Notes: a model not told the origin generated them from the sequence alone. Shown: positions 25,861-35,305, numbered from the stretch's first letter. The stretch: DNA of 64,000 nucleotides from Tumebacillus lacus (GCF_026410385.1 NZ_JAPMLT010000001.1:310001-374000); one strand, 5' to 3'. Numbers and translations: made by a program.

Positions 25861-26763
25861 ATGCATACGATGTGGAAAGGTTCGATCTCGTTTGGTCTGG
25901 TCAATGTGCCGGTCAAGATGTTCGCGGCCACGGAAGACAAGGATGTGAAGTTTAAATATCTGCATGCGGAGTGCGGCTCGCCGGTGAAAAACATTCGGAC
26001 CTGCCCAACGTGTGACAAGCAGATCGAGTGGAATGCAGTCACCCGCGGCTATGAGTATCAACCCGGTCAGTTCGTGCTGATGAGCGACGAGGAACTGGAG
26101 CAGATCGCGCCGCAGCGGACGAAGACGATCGACATTCTGAACTTTGTCGATCTGAAGGAGATCGACCCGATCTATTTCAACAAATCGTACTATCTCGCGC
26201 CCGAGGACACCGGAAGCAAAGCGTACGCGCTGCTGCGTCGGGCGATGGAGGAGACAGGCAAGATCGCGGTGGCCAAAATGATCATCCGCTCGACGCAGAC
26301 GCTCGGCGTGCTGCGGACGTATGAAAATGTGCTGGTGATGGAATCGATCTTCTACCCGGACGAAGTGCGGTCGGTGTCGCAACTGCCGGCGGTCGGGGCC
26401 GATCTCGACGTGGCCGAGACGGAGATGCAGATGGCGCGGCAGTTGATCGAGAGCCTGGCGATCCCTTTTGAGCCGGAGCGGTACAAAAACGAGTACCGTG
26501 AGGCGTTGCAGCAGGCCATCGAGCAGAAGATCGAAGGCGAGGAGATCACGCAGGCGGCCGAACCGAAGCGCGACCAGATCCACGACCTGATGGCGGCTCT
26601 GCAGGCGTCGCTCAACGTTACGCGCGGCGAAGAAGCATCGCGCCCGGTCGCAGTGGGCGAGACGGTCGTCGACCGCCCGGAAGCGGCCAAAGCGGACGGG
26701 GAAGGGGTCGAACAGGCTGCGGCAGCGAAGCCGAAGCGGCGTCGGCGTAAAACGGCCGAATGA
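25861..26763 (+). CDS. ku: non-homologous end-joining protein Ku
   Basis: A protein of 300 residues with the bacterial Ku core (MWKGSISFGLVNVPVKMF at the start, QFVLMSDEELEQIAP, IYFNKSYYLAPED, YALLRRAMEETGKIAVAK) and a basic tail (KPKRRRRKTAE) that may aid DNA contact. A CxxC pair (CPTC, about residue 45-48) lies in a small insert. Ku binds double-strand ends and recruits LigD. The ATG at 25861 fits the spacing from AGAGGGG better than the GTG at 25852. The stop overlaps the ligase gene by 4 bases. Confidence 0.95.
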   Translation: MHTMWKGSISFGLVNVPVKMFAATEDKDVKFKYLHAECGSPVKNIRTCPTCDKQIEWNAVTRGYEYQPGQFVLMSDEELEQIAPQRTKTIDILNFVDLKEIDPIYFNKSYYLAPEDTGSKAYALLRRAMEETGKIAVAKMIIRSTQTLGVLRTYENVLVMESIFYPDEVRSVSQLPAVGADLDVAETEMQMARQLIESLAIPFEPERYKNEYREALQQAIEQKIEGEEITQAAEPKRDQIHDLMAALQASLNVTRGEEASRPVAVGETVVDRPEAAKADGEGVEQAAAAKPKRRRRKTAE

Positions 26764-27701
26764 TCCAACCCTTTATCCCGATGGCGATGGTGCTGGTGGA
26801 CGAGCCGTTTGACGACCCGAACTATCTGTACCAGATCAAGTGGGACGGCGTGCGGATGGTGGCTTATTTAGACGAATCGGGGGTGCGGCTGGTCAACCGG
26901 CGGTTGAACGATCACACGGACAACTACCCGGAGTTGCAGGCGTTGCCGTCGATCATCCAGGGACGTTCGGCTGTGCTCGACGGGGAGATCGTGGCGATCG
27001 GGACAGACGGAAAGCCGTCGTTTTCGAATATTTTAAAACGGGATCTGTCGAAGAGCCCGGAAAAGATTCGGATGATGAGCCGCAGCATTCCGATTTATTT
27101 CATGGTGTTTGATCTGTTGTACCTCGACGACCGCTGGCTGGTGGACGAGCCGCTGGTGCATCGTCAGGAGAAGTTGGCGAGCGTGCTGACGGAGACCGAG
27201 CAGGTGAAGATCGTCGGCAACCAGCCGAGCGGCACGGCGTTGTTTCACGTGATGCGCGAACAGGGGATGGAAGGCATCGTCTGCAAGGAAAAGCAGGGCC
27301 TGTACAAGATCGGCGAGCGCAGCGACACGTGGAAAAAGGTCAAATACATCCGCACGATCCACGCGGTCGTCGGCGGGGCGACGCTCAAGGGCGGGCGGGT
27401 CAACTCGCTGGTGCTCGGGGCGTACGCGGACGGAAAATTGATCTGCATCGGCAAGGCGGGGTCGGGACTGAGCGGATCGGACATTCAGGCGCTGACAGCG
27501 TTTTCGCGCGGGGTGAAGGATCAGCCGTGCCCGTTTGCTGTCAGGCCGAAGCTGCTGCGGAGCACGTATGACGAGCTGATCTGGTTCCCGCCGCAGTTGG
27601 TCGCGGAAGTGAACTACATGGAATGGACATCCGATCTGACGCTGCGGGCTCCGGCGATTCAGGGGTTTGTGCAGCGCGATCCGGCATCCTGCGGGCTGTG
27701 A
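26760..27701 (+). CDS. ligD: ATP-dependent DNA ligase (LigD ligase domain as a separate protein)
   Basis: A protein of 313 residues holding only the ligase module: nucleotidyltransferase motif I KWDGVR with Lys27 as the adenylated residue, DGEIVAI, FMVFDLLYLD, GMEGIVCKEK and WKKVKYI, then an OB-fold domain. It seals breaks held by Ku. The polymerase module is encoded by the next gene, and no phosphoesterase module is seen. Start overlaps the ku stop (ATGA), so the operon is tightly coupled. Confidence 0.95.
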   Translation: MIQPFIPMAMVLVDEPFDDPNYLYQIKWDGVRMVAYLDESGVRLVNRRLNDHTDNYPELQALPSIIQGRSAVLDGEIVAIGTDGKPSFSNILKRDLSKSPEKIRMMSRSIPIYFMVFDLLYLDDRWLVDEPLVHRQEKLASVLTETEQVKIVGNQPSGTALFHVMREQGMEGIVCKEKQGLYKIGERSDTWKKVKYIRTIHAVVGGATLKGGRVNSLVLGAYADGKLICIGKAGSGLSGSDIQALTAFSRGVKDQPCPFAVRPKLLRSTYDELIWFPPQLVAEVNYMEWTSDLTLRAPAIQGFVQRDPASCGL

Positions 27702-27714
27702 GGAGGTGTGCGCG

Positions 27715-28647
27715 ATGGCAAAGGGACATACGCTGATGGCCGAGTATCCGGTACATGTCACCAACCTCGACAAGGTGCTGTGGCCGGAAGCGGGCGTGAC
27801 GAAGGCGGAATACATCCAGTACATGATTACGATGGCGCCCGTGATGTTGCCGCATTACCGCGAGCGGCTGCTGACGGTGATCCGGTTTCCGAACGGAATT
27901 CACGAGAAGTCTTTTTATCAGAAAAACATCCCGGACGGGGCGCCGGAGTGGATCGAAACGCATCCGGTCTGGTCGGACGACTCCAAGCGGGACATCGAGT
28001 ACATCCTCGCCAACAATACGGCGACGCTCGTGTGGCTGGCGAATCAAGCGGCGATGGAACTGCATCCGTCGTACTCGCTGATCGGCGATCTGGATCGGCC
28101 GACCAACATCGCCTTCGACCTCGACCCGACCGTGAAGGGGGTCGACGCGGAAGGGTTTCGCAAGGCGTGCCGGGTGGCGTTGCATTTGAAAGCGGCGCTC
28201 GATGATCTCGGACTGCCGAGCTATCCGAAAACGTCAGGGGCGACGGGCCTTCAGGTATTTGTGCCGCTGGCTCAGGGCTACACGTTTGACGACACGCGGG
28301 TGGTATCCAAATTCATCGCGGAGTTTATGGTGCAACAGGCGCCAGAGATCTGCACCGTCGAGCGCTTGAAAAAAGACCGGGGAGACAAGGTCTATTTTGA
28401 CTATCTCCAGCATCACAAGGGCAAGACGCTGTCCGGCCCTTACACGCCGCGCGCCGTCGCGTCTGCTGCCGTTTCCGCGCCGCTGCGGTGGGAGGAGATC
28501 GAAGCGGGCGTGCTGCCCGGCCAGTTTACGATCCGCACGATGCAAAAGCGGATCGAGGATCTCGGCGACCTGTTTGCCCCGATGACGGGTCCGGGCGCAG
28601 ACATCGGAGAGATCCTGCATTTTATCAAGCATCATCCGTTGAAATAG
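27715..28647 (+). CDS. ligD: LigD-type primase-polymerase domain protein
   Basis: A protein of 310 residues matching the LigD polymerase domain: VTNLDKVLWPEAGVTKAEYI, HEKSFYQKN, the metal-binding FDLDPT and the downstream PKTSGATGLQVFVPL and GPYTPRAV strings. Such enzymes fill in or add nucleotides at ends during NHEJ. AGGAGGTG lies before the ATG at 27715, whereas upstream in-frame codons overlap the ligase gene without such a site. It is the last gene of the ku operon. Confidence 0.93.
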   Translation: MAKGHTLMAEYPVHVTNLDKVLWPEAGVTKAEYIQYMITMAPVMLPHYRERLLTVIRFPNGIHEKSFYQKNIPDGAPEWIETHPVWSDDSKRDIEYILANNTATLVWLANQAAMELHPSYSLIGDLDRPTNIAFDLDPTVKGVDAEGFRKACRVALHLKAALDDLGLPSYPKTSGATGLQVFVPLAQGYTFDDTRVVSKFIAEFMVQQAPEICTVERLKKDRGDKVYFDYLQHHKGKTLSGPYTPRAVASAAVSAPLRWEEIEAGVLPGQFTIRTMQKRIEDLGDLFAPMTGPGADIGEILHFIKHHPLK

Positions 28648-28689
28648 AAATAGTAACTCCTCTGGTGGTTACGAATTTTCAAGATCACC

Positions 28690-28718
28690 TTGACGAACGA
28701 ATCGTTCCTCTGTTTAAA
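28690..28718 (+). promoter_or_regulatory. promoter of the mtn operon with palindromic spacer
   Basis: TTGACG and TTTAAA are spaced by 17 bases. The spacer contains the palindrome GAACGAATCGTTC (28695-28707), a plausible operator. Confidence 0.5.
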
Positions 28719-28764
28719 TGGGTATGACCTGATTTTTTCTTCCAGCTAGGAGGCTTAACCTGAG

Positions 28765-29556
28765 ATGAATGCGGAATATGCGATCATCGGCGGGACTGGC
28801 GTATACGATCCCGCTCTGCTTGAAGACGCAGAACGCCATACGATAGAGACCCCATACGGCCCCGCAGAGATCACGCTCGGCACCTACGCGGGCAAGCGCG
28901 TGGCTTTTATGCCGCGTCACGGCTACAACCACGGCGTCGCCCCGCACAAGATCAACTACCGGGCGAACATCCGCGCCCTCAAGGAGATCGGCGTGCACAC
29001 CGTGCTGGCGACCGCTGCGGTCGGCTCGTTGAAAGAGGAGTACAAGCCGGGCGACCTCGTGCTGGTCGATGATTTCATCGACATGACCAAGTCGCGCCCG
29101 CTGACCTACTATGAAGGCGCGCCGGAGGGCGTCGTCCACATCGACCTGTCGGACGCGTATTGCGGCCGCATCCGCGGGCATGTCCGCGAGACCGCGCAAG
29201 AGCACGGCATCGAGTTGGTCGACGGCGGCATCTATGTCTGCACGGAAGGACCGCGCTTTGAGACGCCGGCGGAGATCCGCATGTATGCTGCCTGGGGCGG
29301 CGACGTGGTCGGCATGACCACCGTCCCGGAAGTGATCCTCGCCAAAGAGTCGGAGATGTGCTATGCGACCGTCGGCATGATCACCAACTATTGCGCGGGC
29401 ATCGCGCCGCATCCGCTGACTCACCAAGAGGTGATCGACACGATGAAGGACAACGTGCAGAAGATTCGCGAGCTGTTCTTCCGCGTGATCGAGCGCGGGA
29501 CCGGGGAGCGCACCTGCGCCTGCCCGCACGCCTTGGCCGAACTGGGTTCGCTGTAA
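28765..29556 (+). CDS. mtnP: S-methyl-5'-thioadenosine phosphorylase
   Basis: A protein of 263 residues with the family pattern YAIIGGTGVYDP, FMPRHGYNHGVAPHKINYRAN, DLVLVDDFIDMTKSRP, YVCTEGPRFETPAEIR and GMTTVPEVILAKE. It cleaves methylthioadenosine with phosphate to adenine and methylthioribose-1-phosphate. It heads a four-gene unit (mtnP-mtnA-aldolase-mtaD) with spacings of 33, 10 and 37 bases. AGGAGG is 11 bases before the ATG. Confidence 0.95.
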   Translation: MNAEYAIIGGTGVYDPALLEDAERHTIETPYGPAEITLGTYAGKRVAFMPRHGYNHGVAPHKINYRANIRALKEIGVHTVLATAAVGSLKEEYKPGDLVLVDDFIDMTKSRPLTYYEGAPEGVVHIDLSDAYCGRIRGHVRETAQEHGIELVDGGIYVCTEGPRFETPAEIRMYAAWGGDVVGMTTVPEVILAKESEMCYATVGMITNYCAGIAPHPLTHQEVIDTMKDNVQKIRELFFRVIERGTGERTCACPHALAELGSL

Positions 29557-29589
29557 GTATCAGACAGACTGAAGGAGAGACGAGACGCT

Positions 29590-30618
29590 ATGCAACCTTT
29601 GCGCTGGAACGGCCGGACGCTCGACGTCCTGGATCAAACCAAACTCCCGGAACACGAGATCTGGGACACCTGCGATACATACGAACTGGTGGCTGAAGCC
29701 ATCGAAAAAATGAAAGTGCGCGGCGCACCCGCCATTGGAGCGACCGCTGCGTACGGCGTCGCCATCGGCGCGCAACAAGGCCGTGAGCTGGAAAAAGGCG
29801 AGTTCCTCGCCTACATCGACGGCGTGTGCGAACGCCTCGCCAAGACCCGGCCGACGGCTGTCAACCTGTTCTGGGCGATCAAGCGCATGCGCGGCCTGAT
29901 CGAGAGCAACTCCGACCTCGACGTACCGGCGTTGGTCGACCTGATCAACCGCGAGGCGGAGCTGGTCGCGGAGGAAGACGTGCGCCTGAACAAGACGATG
30001 GGGCAGAACGGCCTGCCGCTGATCCCGGACAACGCCCGCATCCTGACGCACTGCAACACCGGCTCGCTGGCGACCGTCGACTACGGCACGGCGCTGGGCG
30101 TGATCCGCGCGGCGCAAGAGGCCGGCAAAAACGTCTCCGTCTACGCGGATGAGACGCGTCCGTACCTGCAAGGGGCACGCCTGACCGCCTTCGAACTGCA
30201 CCGCGACAACATCCCGGTCACCGTCGTCACCGACTCGATGGCGGGCTACCTGATGCAACAAGGCATGGTCGATCTCGTCATCGTCGGCGCGGACCGCATC
30301 GCGGCAAACGGCGACGCGGCGAACAAGATCGGTACCTACTCGCTGGCCGTGCTGGCGAAGCACCACGGCGTACCGTTCTACGTGGCCGCTCCGATGTCGA
30401 CGCTCGACTACGAGATGGAGACGGGAGCCGAGATCGAGATCGAGCAACGCTCGTCCGACGAGGTCGTCTTTATCGGCGGCCAGCGCATGGTGCCGGAGGG
30501 CGTGCCGGCGCTGCATCCGGCGTTTGATGTCACGCCGCATGAGTTGATCACGGCGATCATTACCGACAAGGGCGTCGTGAAACATCCGAACACGGACACG
30601 ATGAGCCGCTTGAAGTAG
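29590..30618 (+). CDS. mtnA: S-methyl-5-thioribose-1-phosphate isomerase
   Basis: A protein of 342 residues with the eIF2B-like isomerase motifs KVRGAPAIGATAAYGVAIG, RPTAVNLFWAI, ILTHCNTGSLATVDYGTA (catalytic Cys), YADETRPYLQGARLTA and VGADRIAANGDAANKIGTY (catalytic Asp). It turns methylthioribose-1-phosphate into methylthioribulose-1-phosphate, the substrate expected for the following aldolase. Confidence 0.96.
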   Translation: MQPLRWNGRTLDVLDQTKLPEHEIWDTCDTYELVAEAIEKMKVRGAPAIGATAAYGVAIGAQQGRELEKGEFLAYIDGVCERLAKTRPTAVNLFWAIKRMRGLIESNSDLDVPALVDLINREAELVAEEDVRLNKTMGQNGLPLIPDNARILTHCNTGSLATVDYGTALGVIRAAQEAGKNVSVYADETRPYLQGARLTAFELHRDNIPVTVVTDSMAGYLMQQGMVDLVIVGADRIAANGDAANKIGTYSLAVLAKHHGVPFYVAAPMSTLDYEMETGAEIEIEQRSSDEVVFIGGQRMVPEGVPALHPAFDVTPHELITAIITDKGVVKHPNTDTMSRLK

Positions 30619-30628
30619 GAGGAACAGC

Positions 30629-31291
30629 ATGATTGACCATCCAGACCTTTCGAGGACCAAAACAGAAGTCGTCGAAGCCTCGAAGAAAATGCACGCCACC
30701 GGCCTCGTCACCGCCGTGTGGGGCAACGTCACCGCACGCGTGCCGGGCACCGATCTGATCGTCGCCACCCCGAGCGGCGTCGAATATGAGACGATGACCG
30801 AAGACATGCTCGTCGTCATCGACCTGAACACCGAGGAAAGAGTCGGCGGCACGCTCAAGCCGACCTCCGAACTGTTGCTGCACCTGGCGATCTACCGCGC
30901 CCGCGCGGACGTGTTTGGCGTCATGCACACCCACAGCCTCTACGCGAGTGCCTGCGCGGTGGTGCACAAAGAGATCCCGCCGCTGGTGGAAGACATGGCG
31001 CAGGTCGTCGGCGGCTCCGTCTCCGTGGCCAAATACGCGCTGCCGGGCGGCACCGAACTGGCGAACAACGCCGTCAAAGCTCTGGGCAACAAAAATGCTG
31101 TTTTACTGGCAAATCACGGGATGGTCGGAGTCGGCGACACCGTTGCCGAGGCGTTGCGCGTCTCGCAGGTCGTTGAAAAGAGCGCCCAGATCTTTGCCGT
31201 TGCCAAGCAACTCGGCAATCCTTTCCTGCTCTCACACGAAGACGTAGAGTGGTTGCGGGATGCTTATAAAACTTCGTATGGACAAAAGTGA
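30629..31291 (+). CDS. class II aldolase (methylthioribulose/5-deoxyribulose-1-phosphate aldolase-like)
   Basis: A protein of 220 residues of the fuculose-phosphate aldolase family: GNVTARVPGTDLIVATPSG, KPTSELLLHLAIY with the catalytic Glu, MHTHSLYASA (zinc His pair) and LANHGMVGVGD (third zinc His). No mtnB/C/D genes of the full methionine salvage route follow. The position after mtnA therefore fits the DHAP shunt, in which such an aldolase splits methylthioribulose-1-phosphate into DHAP and methylthioacetaldehyde. AGGAGG precedes the ATG. Confidence 0.85.
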   Translation: MIDHPDLSRTKTEVVEASKKMHATGLVTAVWGNVTARVPGTDLIVATPSGVEYETMTEDMLVVIDLNTEERVGGTLKPTSELLLHLAIYRARADVFGVMHTHSLYASACAVVHKEIPPLVEDMAQVVGGSVSVAKYALPGGTELANNAVKALGNKNAVLLANHGMVGVGDTVAEALRVSQVVEKSAQIFAVAKQLGNPFLLSHEDVEWLRDAYKTSYGQK

Positions 31292-31328
31292 GGCATCACG
31301 TTCGTAGAGTCGAAGGGAGACAGAGAAA

Positions 31329-32624
31329 ATGGGACGCATTTTGATCAACGGCGCGGTTGTCGTGCCGGTTACCGAAGAGACCTACATCAAAGAGGGCTAC
31401 CTGATCATCGAAGGTCAGCGCATCTCCGAGATCGGCGAGGGCCTGTACACGGGCTCCACGGAAGGCTTTGACCGCGTCATCGACGGCAAAGGCAAACTGG
31501 CGATGCCGGGCCTGATCAACACGCACGGCCATGCGGCTATGACCTTGCTGCGCGGCTACGCGGATGATCTGCCGCTGCAACAGTGGCTGGAAGAGCGCTG
31601 CTGGCCGATCGAGGACAAAATGACCGCAGACGACATCTACTGGGGCACGCAACTGGCGATCCTCGAGATGCTCAAAGGCGGCACCACCACCTTCACCGAC
31701 ATGTACTTCGAAATGGACGGTGTGGCGAGCGCGACTCAGGACGCCGGCATCCGCGGCGTGCTCTCCCGCGGTCTGATCGGGTTCCCGCCGAAGGGTGAGG
31801 CGTCGAAGGCGCAGGCCATCGAGTTCAACCAAAAATGGCACAAGCAAGCGGACGGCCGCATCACCGTCATGTTTGGCCCGCACGCGCCGTACACCTGCCC
31901 GCCGGACTACCTGAAGAGCGTCGTGGAGGAGTCCAAGAAATACGACCTGCCGATCCAGATCCACCTCTCGGAGACGGCGTTCGAAGTCCAGCAATGCAAA
32001 GAGCAGCACGGCATGAGCCCGATCCAGCTGATGGAGGAACTCGGCGTCTTTACCCGCCCGACCCTTGCGGCGCATTGCGTACACCTCAGCGACGAGGACA
32101 TCGCGATCATGGCCAAATACGACGTGCGCGTCGCGCACAACCCGGACTCCAACCTCAAGCTCGGCTCCGGCGTCGCACCGGCGAAGAAAATGCTCGATGC
32201 CGGCCTGACCGTGGGCCTTGGCACCGACGGCGCAGCATCCAACAACAACCTCGACATGTTCGAAGAGCTGCGCATGGCCGCGATGCTGCACAAAGGCGTC
32301 CACCAAGACTCCATCGCGATCTCCGGCTACAAAGCCCTCGAGATGGCGACCAAGGACGGCGCAAAAGCCCTGTTCCTCGAAGACAAACTGGGCACCCTGC
32401 AAGCGGGCGCTCTGGCCGACGTCATCCTGCTCGACATCGACCAACCGCACTTCCACCCGCGCCACAACATGATCGCGCACATCGCGTACTCCGCGTCGTC
32501 GCATGATGTGACGCACGTCATCGTCAACGGCGAGCTCGTTGTCGAAAACCGCAACGTGCTGACGATGGATGAGAAGAAGATCTACGCAGAGATCGAGCGC
32601 GTGTGTGCGCGTTTGTTCGCCTAA
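31329..32624 (+). CDS. mtaD: 5-methylthioadenosine/S-adenosylhomocysteine deaminase
   Basis: A protein of 431 residues of the amidohydrolase family with metal-ligand motifs NTHGHAAMTLLRGYADDL, QIHLSETAFEV, AAHCVHLSDED and GTDGAASNNNLDMFEEL. It deaminates methylthioadenosine or adenosylhomocysteine to the inosine form. With mtnP in the same unit the cell has both phosphorolysis and deamination of methylthioadenosine. It ends the operon before a strong terminator. Confidence 0.93.
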   Translation: MGRILINGAVVVPVTEETYIKEGYLIIEGQRISEIGEGLYTGSTEGFDRVIDGKGKLAMPGLINTHGHAAMTLLRGYADDLPLQQWLEERCWPIEDKMTADDIYWGTQLAILEMLKGGTTTFTDMYFEMDGVASATQDAGIRGVLSRGLIGFPPKGEASKAQAIEFNQKWHKQADGRITVMFGPHAPYTCPPDYLKSVVEESKKYDLPIQIHLSETAFEVQQCKEQHGMSPIQLMEELGVFTRPTLAAHCVHLSDEDIAIMAKYDVRVAHNPDSNLKLGSGVAPAKKMLDAGLTVGLGTDGAASNNNLDMFEELRMAAMLHKGVHQDSIAISGYKALEMATKDGAKALFLEDKLGTLQAGALADVILLDIDQPHFHPRHNMIAHIAYSASSHDVTHVIVNGELVVENRNVLTMDEKKIYAEIERVCARLFA

Positions 32625-32640
32625 TCAATAAGCAGTACAC

Positions 32641-32674
32641 CAAAGACCAGCGATCACATCGCTGGTCTTTGATT
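32641..32674 (+). terminator. terminator of the mtn operon
   Basis: A perfect 14-bp stem CAAAGACCAGCGAT/ATCGCTGGTCTTTG with loop CAC. Confidence 0.9.
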
Positions 32675-32762
32675 TTGTCTAAAAACGCCTAACCTCCTTG
32701 AACAATTTCCAGATATAATAGGTCTAGAAGATTTTATAGTTGATAGAAAGAGGAATGGGTGT

Positions 32763-33773
32763 ATGTTTTCAGAGATTCAACAATTTCTTCTTGCTTACAA
32801 GAAGAAGACGATCGAACTTCGGACGATACAGGAAGAATTTCGAATGATCGAGTATCGGACGCTCGCTGCGCATGTTCAAACGTTGATGGCAGACGGCCTA
32901 CTAGAAGGAATGAAAGATCTCAACAGTCAAGAACCGCAATTGCCAAAAAAATATCGCGTTTCGCATACGAAGTTGCAAGGCGATTTCTTTGAACAACTGC
33001 GCAGCGAGCAAGTCAGGTTGCATCCGATGATCAGTTTAGACGCTTACTACAAACTCGGACGATCCGCTTTCCACGCCGATCTGCCTTGGATTCACCAGAT
33101 TGACCTATACTTGCAGCATCGCACCGATTCAGTGTCGGGGATTCCAATACCCGAGGCTTCCTTTCACATGGTCGGCGATGAGAAGTGGTTGGAAGAGGGC
33201 GGTGGAGAAAAGACAATCAAACGCCTCGGACTCTCTCTGGAACAACTCGGGATCGTACAGATCCCGGAGCCGTTGATGATCGCCGTTCACAGACAGGCGG
33301 CTCAGCACTCCCGGCACAGGCATCTCATCATCGAGAACAAGACGCCGTTCCACGCTCTGCTTCAAGGGTTTCATCGTCAGACCTTTTATACGACCATGAC
33401 GTTCGGAAGAGGAAAAACGATCTTGTCCAATATCGGGCAGATCGATCAGCAGACCGGGCTCGATCAACAGTGTGAGTGCGAGTTTTATTATTTCGGCGAT
33501 CTGGATTATGAAGGGATTGGAATTTGGTATTCCTTGTTCCAATCGCGACAGGTACAGCCTGCTCTGGAGTTGTATCGGGAGTTACTAAAGAAACGTGCAG
33601 TCCCTGGCAAAGAGCATCATCGAGTGCAGGCAGAAGCTCTGCAAGCACTGTCGTCACAGTTTGGCCAGGACGAGGCGCATGTGATTCAAACGATGCTGGG
33701 CACAGGCCACTATCTGCCGCAAGAAGCGGTGACCTCCCGTGAGTGGGGGATCTATTGGGAGCGTGAAGCATGA
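32763..33773 (+). CDS. jetD: Wadjet system nuclease subunit JetD (TOPRIM, DUF2220-like)
   Basis: A protein of 336 residues. The C-terminal half is a TOPRIM-like domain with the Glu of LIIENKTPF (about 191) and the DxD of YFGDLDYEGIG (Asp246, Asp248); the N-terminal half is helical and probably binds DNA. JetD cleaves plasmid DNA that the JetABC motor has identified. A TATAAT at 32714-32719 lies 45 bases upstream, but a good -35 is not seen. It is first in the operon and overlaps jetA by 4 bases. Confidence 0.9.
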   Translation: MFSEIQQFLLAYKKKTIELRTIQEEFRMIEYRTLAAHVQTLMADGLLEGMKDLNSQEPQLPKKYRVSHTKLQGDFFEQLRSEQVRLHPMISLDAYYKLGRSAFHADLPWIHQIDLYLQHRTDSVSGIPIPEASFHMVGDEKWLEEGGGEKTIKRLGLSLEQLGIVQIPEPLMIAVHRQAAQHSRHRHLIIENKTPFHALLQGFHRQTFYTTMTFGRGKTILSNIGQIDQQTGLDQQCECEFYYFGDLDYEGIGIWYSLFQSRQVQPALELYRELLKKRAVPGKEHHRVQAEALQALSSQFGQDEAHVIQTMLGTGHYLPQEAVTSREWGIYWEREA

Positions 33774-35305
33774 GCGACCGAATGCAGGATCTGTTGCAAG
33801 GATTTGGGGAACGCATTCAACGTTTGTCGATCTTTGCCCCTTTATTTGAATTGAGCACAAAGCGAAAAACGGACCGGGAAGGCAATTCGATCGATTGGTT
33901 TTCCCTTGGTGTATTGGGATTGTTGTTTTTCTTTGAAAGCATGCTCACACGCAACCGCGACACGTCGATTGATGATCTCGGCGAGTTTTTGTATCAGCAA
34001 AATGCAGACGGTCCCATCCGTGAAGACCGCGAAGGGTTTATCAAACTGGCTCGTGAGATCGTCGAGGCTTTTCGAGACCCGACAGGTCAGCGCAAATCGT
34101 TCACGGTGTACGACTGGGAGACGCGAAAAGAGGAGACGTATTACTTTACGTTGCTGGATGTCAGGGACTACAACCTCAAAGAGAATCGCCAGTATTACCA
34201 ACTGACAGACAGGGGATTGGAACTGGTGTTTGCCACAAAGGAGTATTTCAGCGAATATCAGATCTCCATCAACCAATTGGTCCTGCGAAAACAGCTTGAA
34301 AAAGGTGAGTTCAACAGCGCGTTGCGGGAGATCGACGAGATGCGTGTCGCGGTGGAGGAATTGCGCAAAAAGTTGATTCAACTGGGTCATGAAGTGCAAC
34401 GGAACATCGTCTCGTCGGAGACTCAGGACCGGTACAGCCGACTCGTGGACGATATCACGTATCGGCTGGAGCGCGAGCAGGCGGAGTTTGCCGATCTGGA
34501 AGAGTTTGTCCGTACGGCCCGTCAAAAGTTTGAGTACGATCAGCAAGGGGAGAAAGAGCAACGTTCGTATCGGCTGATCGTCAAGATCGCCAATGAGCTG
34601 CATCAGGTGCATCATCTGCATCGGACTCTTTTGGATGAAAGCATCACGTTAAAGCGCAAGGTGTTGCACGCTGCGAAAGAGTCACTGTATCATGTCGGCC
34701 GGGCTTCGCTGAATTTTGATCAGGACCTTGTCTCCCGAACGGTCGCTTCCCCGCTTCCACCCAAAGCGGTGCACAGTTTGGTGCGCCCGATGGCGTTGTT
34801 GGATCGATACGCCGGGTGGTCGCCGTTGACGCTGTTTGCGCCGCAACGGATGGAAAAGCACGAAGAGCCGGATGAGGCGAGAGGCGAGTTTGCAACGGCG
34901 ATCTCGGAAGAGGAGCGTCCCCCGTTTGTCAAACTCCAACGAGAGAATTTTATGAAAATAGCGGAGGTCGTGGATCAGTTCTTACATGGCAAAAAAGAGA
35001 CGCGGCTTTCCGAGTTTGTCGAGTGGTTGCGAGATCAGCCGCAAGGGGTGGCGATGCTCGAACATCGTTCCTTTTATGAGTTCTGGCTGTTGCTGCATCA
35101 ACGTTCGCCGCTTTTCCCCGGATCGGACCCGGAAGAAGCGGGACTGCTCGACGGTGTTGTCGACAGAATCGGGCGGGGAGAAACGCTCGTCGTCAAGGAG
35201 GTCGATCAGCTACTGAGACCCCATGAGAGGTTTACCATTCAAGAGATGATTTTGCGCAGGGGAGAGGAATCGAATGACGACGAGTCAGATGTATCATCGC
35301 GATGA
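33770..35305 (+). CDS. jetA: Wadjet subunit JetA (MukF-like kleisin)
   Basis: A protein of 511 residues, mostly helical. An N-terminal winged-helix region (SIDWFSLGVLGLLFFFESML through YYQLTDRGLELVFATKEYF) is followed by a coiled coil (about 190-300, REIDEMRVAVEELRKKLIQL) and a C-terminal helical domain. This is the layout of the kleisin that bridges the SMC-like JetC heads. The ATG overlaps the jetD stop (ATGA), and the 3' end overlaps jetB by 32 bases. Confidence 0.9.
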   Translation: MSDRMQDLLQGFGERIQRLSIFAPLFELSTKRKTDREGNSIDWFSLGVLGLLFFFESMLTRNRDTSIDDLGEFLYQQNADGPIREDREGFIKLAREIVEAFRDPTGQRKSFTVYDWETRKEETYYFTLLDVRDYNLKENRQYYQLTDRGLELVFATKEYFSEYQISINQLVLRKQLEKGEFNSALREIDEMRVAVEELRKKLIQLGHEVQRNIVSSETQDRYSRLVDDITYRLEREQAEFADLEEFVRTARQKFEYDQQGEKEQRSYRLIVKIANELHQVHHLHRTLLDESITLKRKVLHAAKESLYHVGRASLNFDQDLVSRTVASPLPPKAVHSLVRPMALLDRYAGWSPLTLFAPQRMEKHEEPDEARGEFATAISEEERPPFVKLQRENFMKIAEVVDQFLHGKKETRLSEFVEWLRDQPQGVAMLEHRSFYEFWLLLHQRSPLFPGSDPEEAGLLDGVVDRIGRGETLVVKEVDQLLRPHERFTIQEMILRRGEESNDDESDVSSR

